DNA from: Pseudomonas maioricensis
GTDB lineage: Bacteria; Pseudomonadota; Gammaproteobacteria; Pseudomonadales; Pseudomonadaceae
Reading direction: 5' to 3'
DNA length: 64,000 nucleotides
Assembly (NCBI RefSeq): GCF_022790535.1
Contig: NZ_LOHG01000002.1
Location: 149,204 to 213,203 of the forward strand
The notes beneath the pieces are model-generated. The model did not search any database. It worked only from the letters and a program-made list of their open reading frames with translations, and was not told where the DNA came from. The translations under genes were made by a program, and so were the position numbers. Shown piece by piece: positions 24,179-33,973 of this stretch (position 1 is the first letter of the stretch; the number at the start of each line of letters is the position of its first letter).

Positions 24179-25536
24179 TGGCGAAGAAAAAGATCCTGCT
24201 CAATGCCTTCAACATGAACTGCATTGGCCACATCAATCATGGTTTGTGGACTCATCCACGGGATAACTCGACCCAATACAACACACTCGAATACTGGACC
24301 GAACTGGCGCAACTGCTGGAGCGTGGACTGTTCGATGGCTTGTTCATCGCCGACATCGTTGGCGTGTATGACGTCTATCAGAACTCGGTGGATGTGACGC
24401 TCAAAGAGTCCATCCAGTTGCCGGTCAATGATCCGCTACTGCTGGTATCAGCCATGGCCGCAGTCACCAAAAACCTCGGCTTCGGCCTGACCGCCAACCT
24501 GACCTACGAAGCGCCTTATCTGTTCGCCCGACGCATGTCGACGCTCGATCACCTGAGCCGGGGCCGGGTGGGCTGGAACATCGTTACCGGTTATCTGGAC
24601 AGCGCTGCGCGGGCCATGGGCCTGACCGAGCAAGTCGAGCATGACCGGCGCTACGATCAGGCCGACGAATACCTGCAAGTGCTCTACAAACTCTGGGAAG
24701 GCAGTTGGGAAGACGATGCGGTCATCAACGACCGCGAGCAGCGGGTTTACGCCCAGCCGGACAAGGTTCACAAGGTCCGCCACAGAGGCGAGTTCTATCA
24801 GGTCGAGGGCTATCACCTGTGCGAACCGTCCACCCAGCGCACGCCGGTGCTATTTCAGGCGGGCAGCTCGGAGCGCGGCCTGCAGTTCGCCGGGCAGCAT
24901 GCCGAGTGCGTGTTCATCAGCGGCCAGAACAAGGCCGCGACCCGGGAGCAGGTCGACAAGGTGCGTGACAGCGCCGCAGCAGCTGGCCGTAATTCTGAAG
25001 ACATCAAAGTGTTCATGGGCCTGAACGTGATTGTCGGCAAGACCGAAGCCGAGGCGCGGGCCAAGCTTGCGGAGTATCGCGAATTCGCCAGCGCCGAAGC
25101 CGGTGTCGCACATTTTGCCGCTTCAACCGGCATCGACTTCTCTCAGTACGAGCTGGATGAGCCTATTCAGTACGTGAAGAGCAACGCCATTCAATCGGCG
25201 ACCAAGAACCTCAAGAACAACGACTGGACCCGGCAGAAACTGCTCGATCAACACGCGTTGGGCGGACGCTACATCACCTTGGTCGGGTCGCCTGAACACG
25301 TCGCGGACGAACTGGAATCCTGGATCGCCGAAACCGGTCTGGACGGCTTCAACCTGACCCGCATCGTCACCCCGGAAAGCTACATGGATTTCATCGACCT
25401 GGTGATCCCCGAGCTGCAACGCCGCGGCTCATACAAAACCGCTTACGACACCGGCAGCCTGCGGGAAAAGTTATTTCCCGAAGGCGGCGCGCGGTTGCCA
25501 GAGCAGCATGTCGGAGCGAGCTACCGGTCCCACTGA
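24178..25536 (+). CDS. FMN-dependent monooxygenase, NtaA/SnaA/DszA family
   Basis: A 452-aa class-C flavin monooxygenase with the luciferase-like TIM-barrel fold, which uses FMNH2 from a separate reductase. Recognisable stretches: LNAFNMNCIGHINHGLW, GLFDGLFIADIVGVYDVY, FARRMSTLDHLSRGRVGWNIVTGYLDSAARAMG, YDQADEYLQVLYKLWEGSWEDDAV and TPVLFQAGSSERGLQFAGQHAECVF. These match the NtaA/SnaA/DszA subgroup that oxidises sulfur or nitrogen heterocycles. It is coupled to the second SfnB gene (one-base overlap) and followed by a BIME and an importer. No reductase gene is adjacent. Confidence 0.9.
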   Translation: MAKKKILLNAFNMNCIGHINHGLWTHPRDNSTQYNTLEYWTELAQLLERGLFDGLFIADIVGVYDVYQNSVDVTLKESIQLPVNDPLLLVSAMAAVTKNLGFGLTANLTYEAPYLFARRMSTLDHLSRGRVGWNIVTGYLDSAARAMGLTEQVEHDRRYDQADEYLQVLYKLWEGSWEDDAVINDREQRVYAQPDKVHKVRHRGEFYQVEGYHLCEPSTQRTPVLFQAGSSERGLQFAGQHAECVFISGQNKAATREQVDKVRDSAAAAGRNSEDIKVFMGLNVIVGKTEAEARAKLAEYREFASAEAGVAHFAASTGIDFSQYELDEPIQYVKSNAIQSATKNLKNNDWTRQKLLDQHALGGRYITLVGSPEHVADELESWIAETGLDGFNLTRIVTPESYMDFIDLVIPELQRRGSYKTAYDTGSLREKLFPEGGARLPEQHVGASYRSH

Positions 25537-25550
25537 ATGGCGCGAAACCT

Positions 25551-25613
25551 GTGGGAGCGGTGCTTGCCCGCGATGGCCTGGAAACCCAATCGCAGGCAAG
25601 CCTCGCTCCCACA
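25551..25613. repeat. BIME, GTGGGAGCGGTGCTTGCCCGCGA class
   Basis: Two facing GTGG-headed REP units between the monooxygenase and the binding-protein gene, inside the presumed operon. Confidence 0.85.
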
Positions 25614-25675
25614 ATGGAATGCGATCAAACCAACAAACAACACAACTAACCCCTGCAACACACCGGACACTCACC

Positions 25676-26464
25676 ATGAAAAAACTCATCAGCACCCTGG
25701 CCCTGAGCCTGTTGACCCTCACCGCCCATGCCGCCGACGCGCCGTTGAAAGTCGGTACCACCGCCGCCTTCGCCATTCCGCTCGAAGCCGCTGTTCAGGA
25801 AGCCGCCAAGCAAGGCCTGAAGGTCGAGCTGGTGGAGTTCACCGACTGGATCGCGCCAAACGTCAGCCTCGCGGCGGGCGATATCGACGTGAACTACTTC
25901 CAGCACATTCCGTTTCTGACCAACGCCAAAGAAGCCGCCGGGTTTGACTTGGTGCCTTACGCGCCGGGGATCATCAATAACGTCGGCTTGTACTCCAAGA
26001 AGTACAAAAGTTTTGATGAACTGCCAACCGGCGCCACCGTGGCCATCGCCAACGACCCGATCAACAGCGGTCGCGGTCTGCAACTGCTGGCCAAGGCTGG
26101 TTTGATCACCCTCAAGCAAGGCGTGGGTTACAAAGCCACCGAAGAAGACATTGTCGATAACCCGAAAAAGATAAAGATCATTCAGGTCGAGGCTGTACAA
26201 CTGGTTCGCGCCTACGACGACGCTGATCTGGTTCAGGGTTATCCGGCCTATATTCGCCTGTCAAAAACCTTCGATGCAGAATCGGCGATCCTCTTTGATG
26301 GCCTTGATCACCCGGAATACGTCATCCAGTTCGTGATCAAGCCGCAGAGCAAAGACGATCCACGCCTGGCCAAATTCATCGACATCTACCAGCACTCGCC
26401 AGTCGTGCGCGCCACTCTGGACAAGGTCAACGGCAAGCTCTACCAAGCCGGCTGGGAAGGTTGA
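25676..26464 (+). CDS. metQ: MetQ/NlpA-family ABC substrate-binding protein
   Basis: A 262-aa periplasmic binding protein of the NlpA/MetQ family. The signal peptide (about 1-20, ending AHA-A) lacks a lipobox cysteine, so it should be soluble rather than a lipoprotein. Family motifs: [52 protein letters not shown] and [30 protein letters not shown] 25676 opens the signal peptide. It is one base from the ATPase gene. Given the flanking sulfur genes, the ligand may be methionine or another organosulfur compound. Confidence 0.87.
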   Translation: MKKLISTLALSLLTLTAHAADAPLKVGTTAAFAIPLEAAVQEAAKQGLKVELVEFTDWIAPNVSLAAGDIDVNYFQHIPFLTNAKEAAGFDLVPYAPGIINNVGLYSKKYKSFDELPTGATVAIANDPINSGRGLQLLAKAGLITLKQGVGYKATEEDIVDNPKKIKIIQVEAVQLVRAYDDADLVQGYPAYIRLSKTFDAESAILFDGLDHPEYVIQFVIKPQSKDDPRLAKFIDIYQHSPVVRATLDKVNGKLYQAGWEG

Positions 26465-26465
26465 T

Positions 26466-27596
26466 ATGAATGCATCCGTGCAACACAAACTGCCACCTGA
26501 ACCGACGGGCGCAGCGCATTCGGCAGAGCAATCAGAATTGCACGCCGACCTGAACCGCGCGCACGTGCGGTTCATTAATCTGGGTAAAACCTATCAGGGT
26601 CAGCAAGGCCCCGTGGATGCGCTGCAAAACATTGATCTGGCGATTCAGAAGGGTGAAATCTTCGGCATCATCGGCCGCAGCGGTGCAGGCAAATCGTCGC
26701 TAATCCGCACCATCAACCGTCTGGAGCAACCCAGCAGCGGTCGGGTGCTAATCGAACAAACGGACATTGGTGAGTTCAACGAAGACAAGCTGGTAGAGCT
26801 GCGCCGACGCATCGGCATGATCTTCCAGCACTTCAACCTGATGTCAGCCAAGACTGTGTGGCAAAACGTCGAGCTGCCACTCAAGGTTGCGGGCGTGCCC
26901 AAGGAGCAGCGTCAGCGCAAAGTCACTGAGCTGCTGGAATTGGTCGGGCTGCAAGACAAACACAAGGCCTACCCGGCGCAATTGTCCGGCGGCCAGAAGC
27001 AGCGCGTCGGCATTGCCCGCTCACTGGTGCATGACCCGGCCATTCTGCTCTGCGACGAAGCCACTTCAGCGCTGGATCCGGAGACCACACAATCGATCCT
27101 CGGTCTGCTGCGCGAGATCAATCAGCGCCTTGGCCTGACGATCATTTTGATCACCCATGAAATGGCCGTGATTCGCGATATCTGCGACCGCGTTGTGGTG
27201 CTGGAGCAAGGTCGCGTCGTCGAGCAAGGGCCTGTCTGGCAAGTATTCGGCAACCCGCAGCATGAGGTGAGTAAAACCCTGCTCGCCCCGCTGCAACATG
27301 GTTTGCCCGACGACCTGCAAGCGCGGCTAGCTGCCGACCCGCAAACGCCGGACGCCAAAGTCGTGCTGGACCTGCACTTCACCGGCGACAGCGGTGAAGA
27401 ACCCGACCTGGCTGCGTTATTTGCAGCCTTGGGTGGCCGCGTCAGTTTGCTACAAGGCGGCGTTGAACGGATTCAGGGACATGCGCTGGGCCACTTGCTG
27501 CTGTCAGTGGCAGGCTCGCCACACAACATCGACACTCTGGTGAATCAGGCGCGCAAGCAGGCGCAACACGCGGAGGTACTGGGCTATGTGGTTTGA
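26466..27596 (+). CDS. metN: MetN-family ABC ATPase
   Basis: A 376-aa ATPase. An N-terminal extension of about 35 residues precedes the ABC domain with Walker [11 protein letters not shown]-loop MIFQHFNLM, signature [15 protein letters not shown], Walker [16 protein letters not shown] and H-loop ITHEMAV. Residues about 290-376 form the C-terminal NIL/C2 domain ([28 protein letters not shown]) through which methionine inhibits MetNI in E. coli. The presence of this domain favours a methionine-type ligand. It has a GGAAGG box and overlaps the permease gene by 11 bases. Confidence 0.92.
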   Translation: MNASVQHKLPPEPTGAAHSAEQSELHADLNRAHVRFINLGKTYQGQQGPVDALQNIDLAIQKGEIFGIIGRSGAGKSSLIRTINRLEQPSSGRVLIEQTDIGEFNEDKLVELRRRIGMIFQHFNLMSAKTVWQNVELPLKVAGVPKEQRQRKVTELLELVGLQDKHKAYPAQLSGGQKQRVGIARSLVHDPAILLCDEATSALDPETTQSILGLLREINQRLGLTIILITHEMAVIRDICDRVVVLEQGRVVEQGPVWQVFGNPQHEVSKTLLAPLQHGLPDDLQARLAADPQTPDAKVVLDLHFTGDSGEEPDLAALFAALGGRVSLLQGGVERIQGHALGHLLLSVAGSPHNIDTLVNQARKQAQHAEVLGYVV

Positions 27597-28230
27597 TCGT
27601 TTGCTGCAAGGCGCCATTGATACCTTCCTGATGGTCGGTGTGTCGTCTTTTATCGCTTTAGTGCTGGGCATTCCGCTGGCCGTGATTCTGGTCACCAGCG
27701 GCAAAGGCGGAATTTATGAAGCACCCGCACTCAACCAGGTACTAGGCGGCTTCGTTAACCTGTTCCGCTCGATTCCGTTTCTGATCCTGATGGTGGCGCT
27801 GATCCCCTTCACCCGGATGATCGTCGGCACCACGTATGGCGTCTGGGCTGCGGTCGTACCGCTGACCATTGCTGCCACGCCGTTCTTTGCGCGCATCGCG
27901 GAAGTCAGCTTGCGTGAGGTCGATCACGGGCTGATCGAAGCGGCGCAGGCCATGGGCTGCCGCCGCTGGCACATCATCTGGCACGTGCTGCTGCCTGAAG
28001 CACTGCCGGGCATCGTCGGTGGTTTCACCATCACGCTGGTGACCATGATCAACTCCTCGGCCATGGCCGGTGCAATTGGTGCGGGCGGGTTGGGGGACAT
28101 CGCTTACCGTTATGGCTATCAGCGCTTCGATACCCAGATCATGCTGACCGTCATCGTGCTGTTGGTGATTCTGGTGGCCGTCATTCAACTGGGCGGCGAT
28201 CGTCTGGCCCGAGGCCTGAACAAGCGCTAA
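27586..28230 (+). CDS. metI: MetI-family ABC permease
   Basis: A 214-aa inner-membrane protein with five hydrophobic segments and the MetI signature: [78 protein letters not shown] (coupling loop) and [23 protein letters not shown]. It starts at ATG 27586 within the end of metN with GGAGGT 9 bases upstream. It completes the importer. Confidence 0.93.
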   Translation: MWFDRLLQGAIDTFLMVGVSSFIALVLGIPLAVILVTSGKGGIYEAPALNQVLGGFVNLFRSIPFLILMVALIPFTRMIVGTTYGVWAAVVPLTIAATPFFARIAEVSLREVDHGLIEAAQAMGCRRWHIIWHVLLPEALPGIVGGFTITLVTMINSSAMAGAIGAGGLGDIAYRYGYQRFDTQIMLTVIVLLVILVAVIQLGGDRLARGLNKR

Positions 28231-28271
28231 GTGAGTTATATTTGGCGCCTCATTGCTCAGACAGACTCGCC

Positions 28272-28898
28272 ATGAAGCTCCAAGCGCAAGACCTCGCACA
28301 GATCACCGACCAAACCCTCGGCCACTACAACCAAGTGGCCGAGGACTTCCGCGAAGGCACCCGCGACCACGACGTCAGCCAGAACATCGCCGCATTGCTG
28401 CGCCATATTGAAGGTGCAGCGCCGTGGCAGATTCTGGATTTCGGCTGCGGGCCGGGCCGTGATCTGAAAACTTTCAGCAGTATGGGTCATGTGCCGGTAG
28501 GCCTGGACGGCTCCGAGCGTTTCGCTGAAATGGCCAGGGCTGAAACGGGCTGTGAAGTGTGGCAGCAGAACTTCCTTGAGCTGGATCTGCCTGCTGAGCG
28601 CTTCGATGGCATTTTCGCCAACGCCGTGCTGTTTCACATCCCCAAGCAGGAGCTGCCCCGCGTACTGAAAGAACTCCACGCCACGCTAAAACCGGGTGGC
28701 GTCCTGTTCAGCTCCAACCCGAGAGGCGACAACCGCGAAGGCTGGAACGGCCCACGGTATGGCTCGTATCACGACCTGGAATCCTGGCGCGAACTGCTCA
28801 ATGCAGCAGGGTTTGTGGAGCTGGAACACTACTACCGCCCGGCTGGTTTGCCTCGGGAACAACAGCCCTGGTTAGCGAGTGTTTGGCGTAAGGCTTAA
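28272..28898 (+). CDS. Class I SAM-dependent methyltransferase
   Basis: A 208-aa soluble methyltransferase. The SAM-binding motif I is ILDFGCGPGRD, the acidic end of strand 2 follows (VGLDGSERFAEMAR), and motif IV-like FDGIFANAVLFHIPKQELPRVLKELHATLKPGG is typical of Methyltransf_11/25. ATG 28272 is preferred over the in-frame ATG at 28242, which would add a Cys/His-rich tail. Substrate unknown. Oddly, its last codons (PWLASVWRKA and stop) are repeated downstream as PWLASIWRKA and stop within a tandem duplication carrying REP units. Confidence 0.87.
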   Translation: MKLQAQDLAQITDQTLGHYNQVAEDFREGTRDHDVSQNIAALLRHIEGAAPWQILDFGCGPGRDLKTFSSMGHVPVGLDGSERFAEMARAETGCEVWQQNFLELDLPAERFDGIFANAVLFHIPKQELPRVLKELHATLKPGGVLFSSNPRGDNREGWNGPRYGSYHDLESWRELLNAAGFVELEHYYRPAGLPREQQPWLASVWRKA

Positions 28899-29125
28899 CA
28901 CCGAGTCACACTTATCGCGGGCAAGCACCGCTCCCACAGGAGACCGCGTTCTCAGGTTGGAATGCAGTCTGAATGTGGGAGCAGCCTTGGTTGGCGAGTA
29001 TCTGGCGCAAGGCTTAACACCGAGTCGCCCCCATCGCGGGCAAGCACCGCTCCCACAGGAGACCGCGTTCTCAGGTAGAAACGCGATTTTCTGTGGGAGC
29101 GGTGCTTGCCCGCGAATGGCGCGAC
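28863..29125. repeat. Tandem duplication of methyltransferase 3' end plus REP units
   Basis: A unit of about 119 bases beginning CAGCCCTGGTTAGCGAG (28863) recurs from 28982 (CAGCCTTGGTTGGCGAG). Each copy holds the last 12 codons of the methyltransferase, TTAACACCGAGTC, an inverted CGGGCAAGCACCGCTCCCAC REP and CCGCGTTCTCAGG. A direct REP (CTGTGGGAGCGGTGCTTGCC) closes the array at about 29091-29115. Confidence 0.85.
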
Positions 29126-29142
29126 TCGGCTTCAGAAAACGG

Positions 29143-29601
29143 TTAAATCCAAACAGCATCCCAAAGCGGATAATCTCCAACTCGCTTGGCCAACCCGGCT
29201 CTTACGGGATTCAAGATGACGTAACGAGCGACTGCTTTCAAATCCTCTTCCCGGCGGATCGCTCGATCATGAAAGCTTTGCTGCCAAATGCTGCCGGTAT
29301 GCTTCAAAGCGCTGCTCACTAAAAAATTGGCACGCGACTTGGTACGTCCAACCGCATAGCTCAACGACTCACGTCTAAGCTCAAGCAGCCAGTGGAAATG
29401 ATCAGGCATCACCACCCAGGCAAGTGAGTTAACAAGCCCCTCACACTCTGCTTGGTGGAGCTGCCTCACAACAATTCGACCTACTCGCCAGTCACGAAAC
29501 ATCGGTTGGCGGTCTTTGGTATTGCAAGTAATTAGATAGATCCGACCTTCTTCGCTGTGGCGGCCAATACGTAACCTTCGAGATTGATGAAGAGATCGCA
29601 T
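29143..29601 (-). CDS. REP-associated tyrosine transposase (RAYT)
   Basis: A 152-aa Y1 transposase of the IS200/IS605-related RAYT group, which binds and cleaves single-stranded REP hairpins. The HUH motif is H68-F-H70 in MPDHFHWLLE and the likely catalytic tyrosine is Y127 in ARYVILNPVRAGL. GRIYLITCNTKDR at the start and GSIWQQSFHDRAIR are also family features. It is flanked on both sides by GTGGGAGC REPs in opposite orientation (28900-29125 and 29709-29790), the standard REPtron arrangement. No frameshift; it appears intact. Starts at ATG 29601. Confidence 0.93.
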   Translation of the reverse strand: MRSLHQSRRLRIGRHSEEGRIYLITCNTKDRQPMFRDWRVGRIVVRQLHQAECEGLVNSLAWVVMPDHFHWLLELRRESLSYAVGRTKSRANFLVSSALKHTGSIWQQSFHDRAIRREEDLKAVARYVILNPVRAGLAKRVGDYPLWDAVWI

Positions 29602-29708
29602 TCCATTGCCTTTGAGCTCTAGTGGAACTCAAAAGGTAGGTCAGGCTAGTGAGGTAAAGCTCAGGATTAATTGGCTGGATGTGTCTGACTCAACACTGAG
29701 TCGCCTAT

Positions 29709-29805
29709 ATCGCGGGCAAGCACCGCTCCCACATTCAGAGTGCATTCCAGCCTGAGAATGCAACTTCCTGTGGGAGCCGGGCTTGTCTGGGCGGCATTCC
29801 GACGA
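29709..29805. repeat. BIME flanking the RAYT gene
   Basis: Inverted ATCGCGGGCAAGCACCGC (29709) and direct CTGTGGGAGCCGGGCTTGTC (29768) units, the latter continuing into GGGCGGCATTCCGACG, a tail also seen at 36697-36736. It reaches within 10 bases of the triC stop. Confidence 0.85.
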
Positions 29806-29810
29806 TTGGG

Positions 29811-32800
29811 TCAATGATTTACAGCTGGCTCCCCACCCTTCTCAGCCTGCTCCCGCTGCTCATCACTCGGCTCTTTAATCCGATACCACGCGACATACAA
29901 CGCTGGCAGAAACAGCAGCGTCAGCAAGGTGGCGATGATGATGCCGCCGATCATGGCGTAGGCCATCGGGCCCCAGAATACTTCGCGGGCGATGGGGATC
30001 ATGCCCAGGCTGGCGGCCGCTGCGGTGAGCAGAATCGGGCGACGACGATGCTGGGTGGCTTCGGCCACGGCATCCCATGGTAGGTAGCCGTCGCGTTCAT
30101 AGGCATCAATCTGCGTCACCAGAATCACCGAGTTACGGATGATGATGCCGATCAGCGCCAATATCCCGAGGATCGCCACAAAGCCCATCGGCGTACCCGT
30201 GGGTATCAGCGCCAACACCACACCAATCAGGCCCAAAGGCGCGACGCTGGCGACCAAGAACATCTTCTGCACACTGTGCAGTTGAATCATCAGGAACGTC
30301 GCCATCAGGAAGATCATCAGCGGCACGACGCTGGCAATCGGGCCTTGAGCCTTGCCGCTTTCTTCGACGGTGCCGCCCGTAGCGACCTTGTAGCCAGCCG
30401 GTAAACCGGCAGCAAACTTGTCGATCTCAGGCTTGAGCTGCTTGACCAGATCCGTCGGCTGCATATCATCCGCCACCGCAGCTTTAACCGTGATAGTCGG
30501 CTTGCGGTCACGACGCCAGACCAGCGGTTGCTCCAGCTCATAACGCACCGTCGCAAACGCCAGCAGCGGAATCGACGTGCCGCCCGGTGTCACGATCTGC
30601 AGGTTCTGCAGGGTTTCCGGCGAGCCACGCTCGGCATCTTCAGCGCGCCCAACCACATCGATCAGGTAAATATCATCGCGCACCTGAGTCACCGGCGAGC
30701 CGCTGACAATGCTGTTCATCAGCTTGGCCACGTCCTCAGACGACAAGCCCAACTGCCGCGCCTTGTCCTGATTGATGTCGATACGCAGGACTTTGCCCGG
30801 CTCGTTCCAGTCGTAAATCAACTCGCCAACATGCGGATTGGCGTCCAGCAGCGTGGCCAGTTCAATGGCGTGCTGGCGGACCTTGTCGATGTTTTCGCCA
30901 CTCACCCTATACTGCAGCGGACGCCCCACTGGCGGGCCCATTTCCAGCGGCTGAACAAAGCTGCCGATGCCGACAAACTCTTCGCGCAGGCGCTTGTTCA
31001 AGCGTTCACTTAACGCAGCGCGCTGCTCGAGGCTTTTGCTGACGATCACCAACTGCGCGTAGTACGGATTTTCCAGTTGCTGGTCCAGCGGCAGGTAGAA
31101 GCGCAGAGCGCCCTGGCCGATGTAAGTGCTCCAGCGCTCGATGTCCGGGTCGTCCTTGAGCGTCGCTTCAAAGCGATCCACGACCTTACGGGTTTCGTTG
31201 ATCGAAGCGTTTTGCGGCAGGTTCAGGTCGACGAGAATTTCAGGCCGGTCTGAAGACGGGAAGAACTGGTTCTGCACGAACTGCATGGAGAACACCGCCG
31301 CCACAAACATCAGGATGGTGAAAATGATGGTGATCCAGCGATGACGCATCGCCCAGAACATGCTGTTGTTGAAGCCGCGGGCAATGCGCCCTTCCTTCTC
31401 TTTTTCGTCTTTCTTTTTGATGTTGGCGCTCAAGATATGCACACCAATGACCGGCGCGAACAACACCGCAACCACCCACGAGACCAGCATCGCCACAGCA
31501 ATCACCGCAAACAGCGTGAAGGTGTACTCCCCCGCCGAGCTGGCATTGAGGCCGATGGGCACAAACCCGGCGACAGTCACCAGCGTACCGGTCAGCATCG
31601 GAAAGGCCGTCGAGGTGTAGGCGTAGGTGGCGGCCTGCTCCTTGGTTTCGCCCATTTCCAGGCGCGTGACCATCATCTCCACCGTAATCATCGCGTCATC
31701 CACCAGCAGGCCGAGAGCGATGATCAAAGCGCCGAGGGAAATCCGCTGCATGGTGATGCCGCTGTACTCCATGAACACAAAGACCATGGCCAGCACCAGC
31801 GGAATTGAACAGGCGACGACAAGCCCGGCGCGCACGCCAAGGCTGACAAAGCTGACGATCAATACAATCACCACCGCCTCGAACAGCGCGCTGGTAAAGC
31901 CGCCGACGGCTTTCTCCACCACTTCGGCCTGATCCGAGACGTTGTGTACGCCCACACCCACCGGCAGGTTGGCCGTCGCAGCATCCATGCGCCCGTGCAA
32001 CGCTTTACCGAACTCCTGAATGTTGCCGCCCTTCTTCATCGCGATGGCCAGACCAATGGCTGGCTTGCCGTTGAAGCGGAACATCGGTTTCGGTGGATCG
32101 ACATAACCACGGGTGATGTCGGCGATATCACTCAAACGATAGAAGCGATCATTGAGACGCAGGTTGACCTCAGCCAGATCTTTCTCCGATGCAAACTGCC
32201 CCGAGGTGCGCACCGAAATCCGCTCCGGTCCGGCCTCGATCACTCCGGCAGGCGTGACCGCGTTCTGCGATTGCAGGCTTTGCACCACCTGGCTTTGATC
32301 CAGGCCCAGCGCCGCGAGCTTGCGGGTAGAGAAATTCAGGTACACCACTTCGTCCTGCTGGCCGATCATTTCGACCTTGCCCAGCCCAGGCACTTCGCGG
32401 ATCTCCGTGCGCACCTGCTCGACGTAATCACGCAGCTGACGCATGGAAAAACCATCCGCCGTGAACGCGTAAATCGACCCGTAAACATCACCGAATTCGT
32501 CGTTATAAAACGGCCCTTGGGTGCCCTGCGGGAATTGCGCACGGATGTCGTCGATCTTCTTGCGCACCTGATACCAGATCTCCGGAATGTCCTTCGCGGA
32601 GGTGGTGTCGTGCAGGAAAATCATGATCGTTGACTCACCCGGACGCGTGTAGCTTTTCACGTAGTCCAGGGAGTCCAGTTCTTCGAGTTTCTTCTCGATG
32701 CGGTCGGTGACTTGCTCAAGGGTTTCGTCCACCGTCGCACCCGGCCAGCGGGTTTGTACGACCATGGTTTTGATCGTGAAGGACGGATCCTCTTCACGGC

Positions 32801-32909
32801 CAAGATTCATGTAGGAAAACACGCCCATCAACAGCGCGACGAACATCAGGTACCAGACAAACGACTGGTGTTTGATGGCCCATTCGGACAGGTTAAAACT
32901 CCCTTTCAT
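29811..32909 (-). CDS. triC: RND efflux permease, TriC type
   Basis: A 1032-aa inner-membrane proton-driven exporter of the HAE-RND family. It starts MKGSFNLSEWAIKHQSFVWY and continues NLGREEDPSFTIKTMVV, closely like remembered P. aeruginosa TriC. It has 12 expected membrane segments, and the proton-relay acidic residues fall in ALGLLVDDAMITVEMMV. Periplasmic loops follow each half. It is the third gene of a coupled operon (ATGA overlap) behind two membrane fusion proteins, the hallmark of TriABC systems. The outer-membrane channel is not encoded here, as in P. aeruginosa, where OpmH is used. Substrate, for example triclosan, is inferred. Confidence 0.9.
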   Translation of the reverse strand: MKGSFNLSEWAIKHQSFVWYLMFVALLMGVFSYMNLGREEDPSFTIKTMVVQTRWPGATVDETLEQVTDRIEKKLEELDSLDYVKSYTRPGESTIMIFLHDTTSAKDIPEIWYQVRKKIDDIRAQFPQGTQGPFYNDEFGDVYGSIYAFTADGFSMRQLRDYVEQVRTEIREVPGLGKVEMIGQQDEVVYLNFSTRKLAALGLDQSQVVQSLQSQNAVTPAGVIEAGPERISVRTSGQFASEKDLAEVNLRLNDRFYRLSDIADITRGYVDPPKPMFRFNGKPAIGLAIAMKKGGNIQEFGKALHGRMDAATANLPVGVGVHNVSDQAEVVEKAVGGFTSALFEAVVIVLIVSFVSLGVRAGLVVACSIPLVLAMVFVFMEYSGITMQRISLGALIIALGLLVDDAMITVEMMVTRLEMGETKEQAATYAYTSTAFPMLTGTLVTVAGFVPIGLNASSAGEYTFTLFAVIAVAMLVSWVVAVLFAPVIGVHILSANIKKKDEKEKEGRIARGFNNSMFWAMRHRWITIIFTILMFVAAVFSMQFVQNQFFPSSDRPEILVDLNLPQNASINETRKVVDRFEATLKDDPDIERWSTYIGQGALRFYLPLDQQLENPYYAQLVIVSKSLEQRAALSERLNKRLREEFVGIGSFVQPLEMGPPVGRPLQYRVSGENIDKVRQHAIELATLLDANPHVGELIYDWNEPGKVLRIDINQDKARQLGLSSEDVAKLMNSIVSGSPVTQVRDDIYLIDVVGRAEDAERGSPETLQNLQIVTPGGTSIPLLAFATVRYELEQPLVWRRDRKPTITVKAAVADDMQPTDLVKQLKPEIDKFAAGLPAGYKVATGGTVEESGKAQGPIASVVPLMIFLMATFLMIQLHSVQKMFLVASVAPLGLIGVVLALIPTGTPMGFVAILGILALIGIIIRNSVILVTQIDAYERDGYLPWDAVAEATQHRRRPILLTAAAASLGMIPIAREVFWGPMAYAMIGGIIIATLLTLLFLPALYVAWYRIKEPSDEQREQAEKGGEPAVNH

Positions 32910-33973
32910 CGCGGGCTTTCCTCATCGACTTTAACTTTCTGGCCCGGCTTGAGGCTGTTGACCCCGGCACTCACCACCCACTCGCCGGGTTTGATCCCGT
33001 TGCTCAATACAAAACTGTCGTTGCTGCGACTGATGACGTTAACGGTACGCGGATTGACCGTCTGGCTTTGCCTGTCGATGATCCACACCTGCGCCTTGCC
33101 ATCCACTTCCTGCAGCGCATTGATCGGCAACTCTGTGCGCGAAGCGATGGCCGAACTCAGGCTGACACTGATAGCGGTGCCCAGGCGGAAGGCTTCCGGC
33201 GTCTCTTTCAGGGTCAGTCGAGCACGGCGGGTGCGAGTGGTGCGCTCGGCTTGCGGCTCGATCTCACGCAGCGTTGCGGTGGTGTTGATCTGTGGATCAA
33301 GCTGGCTGGCGACCTTGAACTCGACGCCCTCAGGCAACTGATCCGCCAGCGAGCCCGGCAAATCGATCACCGCCTCTTTGACGTCCGGACGAGCCAGGGT
33401 CACGACCTCTTGCCCGGCTGTGACCACCTGACCGGCTTCGGCCTGCCAGCGCGTAACGATCGCGGCGTGATCAGAGCGCAATTCGCTGTAACCCAGTTGG
33501 TCTTGAGCCTGACTCAAGGCTGCGCGGGCTTGCTCCAGCGATGAGTTGGTGGTTTTAAGATCGGTCTGCGCGACATCCAGGTTCGCCTGGGCACCCACGC
33601 CCCGGTCAAACAACTCCTGCTGGCGTCGGGCATTGGCTTGCGCGTTGATCCACTGCGCCTGGATGCGCGCCAGATCACCCTGGCGAGCGCGCACGTTATT
33701 CTGCTGATCGGTAGGGTCCAGCGTGGCAAGTAAGGCCCCTTTAGCGACCTCACTGCCAACGTCGACGCTGCGTTGAGCAATTCGCCCGCCCACCCGGAAA
33801 CCGAGCGTACTTTCATAACGCGCTTCGATGTTGCCCGCGAAACGTCCAAGGCTTTCCTCAGAAATCGCATTGGCTTCGACATGAAGCACGGGGCGCACTG
33901 GCTCCGGCGCGGGTTCTTCCTTACTGCACGCGCTCAACAGCGGTAGCAATAACAACCACGTCAAACGCTTCAT
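32906..33973 (-). CDS. triB: RND membrane fusion protein, TriB type
   Basis: A 355-aa periplasmic adaptor. The N-terminal lipobox (LLLPLLSACSK, Cys at about 16) indicates a lipoprotein anchored in the inner membrane. Barrel-sandwich halves appear around ESTLGFRVGGRIAQRSVDVGSEVAKGALLATLDP and YSELRSDHAAIVTRWQAEAGQVV, with the alpha-helical hairpin between (about 95-150). It overlaps triC by four bases and the upstream adaptor by four bases, so all three are translationally coupled. Confidence 0.88.
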   Translation of the reverse strand: MKRLTWLLLLPLLSACSKEEPAPEPVRPVLHVEANAISEESLGRFAGNIEARYESTLGFRVGGRIAQRSVDVGSEVAKGALLATLDPTDQQNNVRARQGDLARIQAQWINAQANARRQQELFDRGVGAQANLDVAQTDLKTTNSSLEQARAALSQAQDQLGYSELRSDHAAIVTRWQAEAGQVVTAGQEVVTLARPDVKEAVIDLPGSLADQLPEGVEFKVASQLDPQINTTATLREIEPQAERTTRTRRARLTLKETPEAFRLGTAISVSLSSAIASRTELPINALQEVDGKAQVWIIDRQSQTVNPRTVNVISRSNDSFVLSNGIKPGEWVVSAGVNSLKPGQKVKVDEESPR

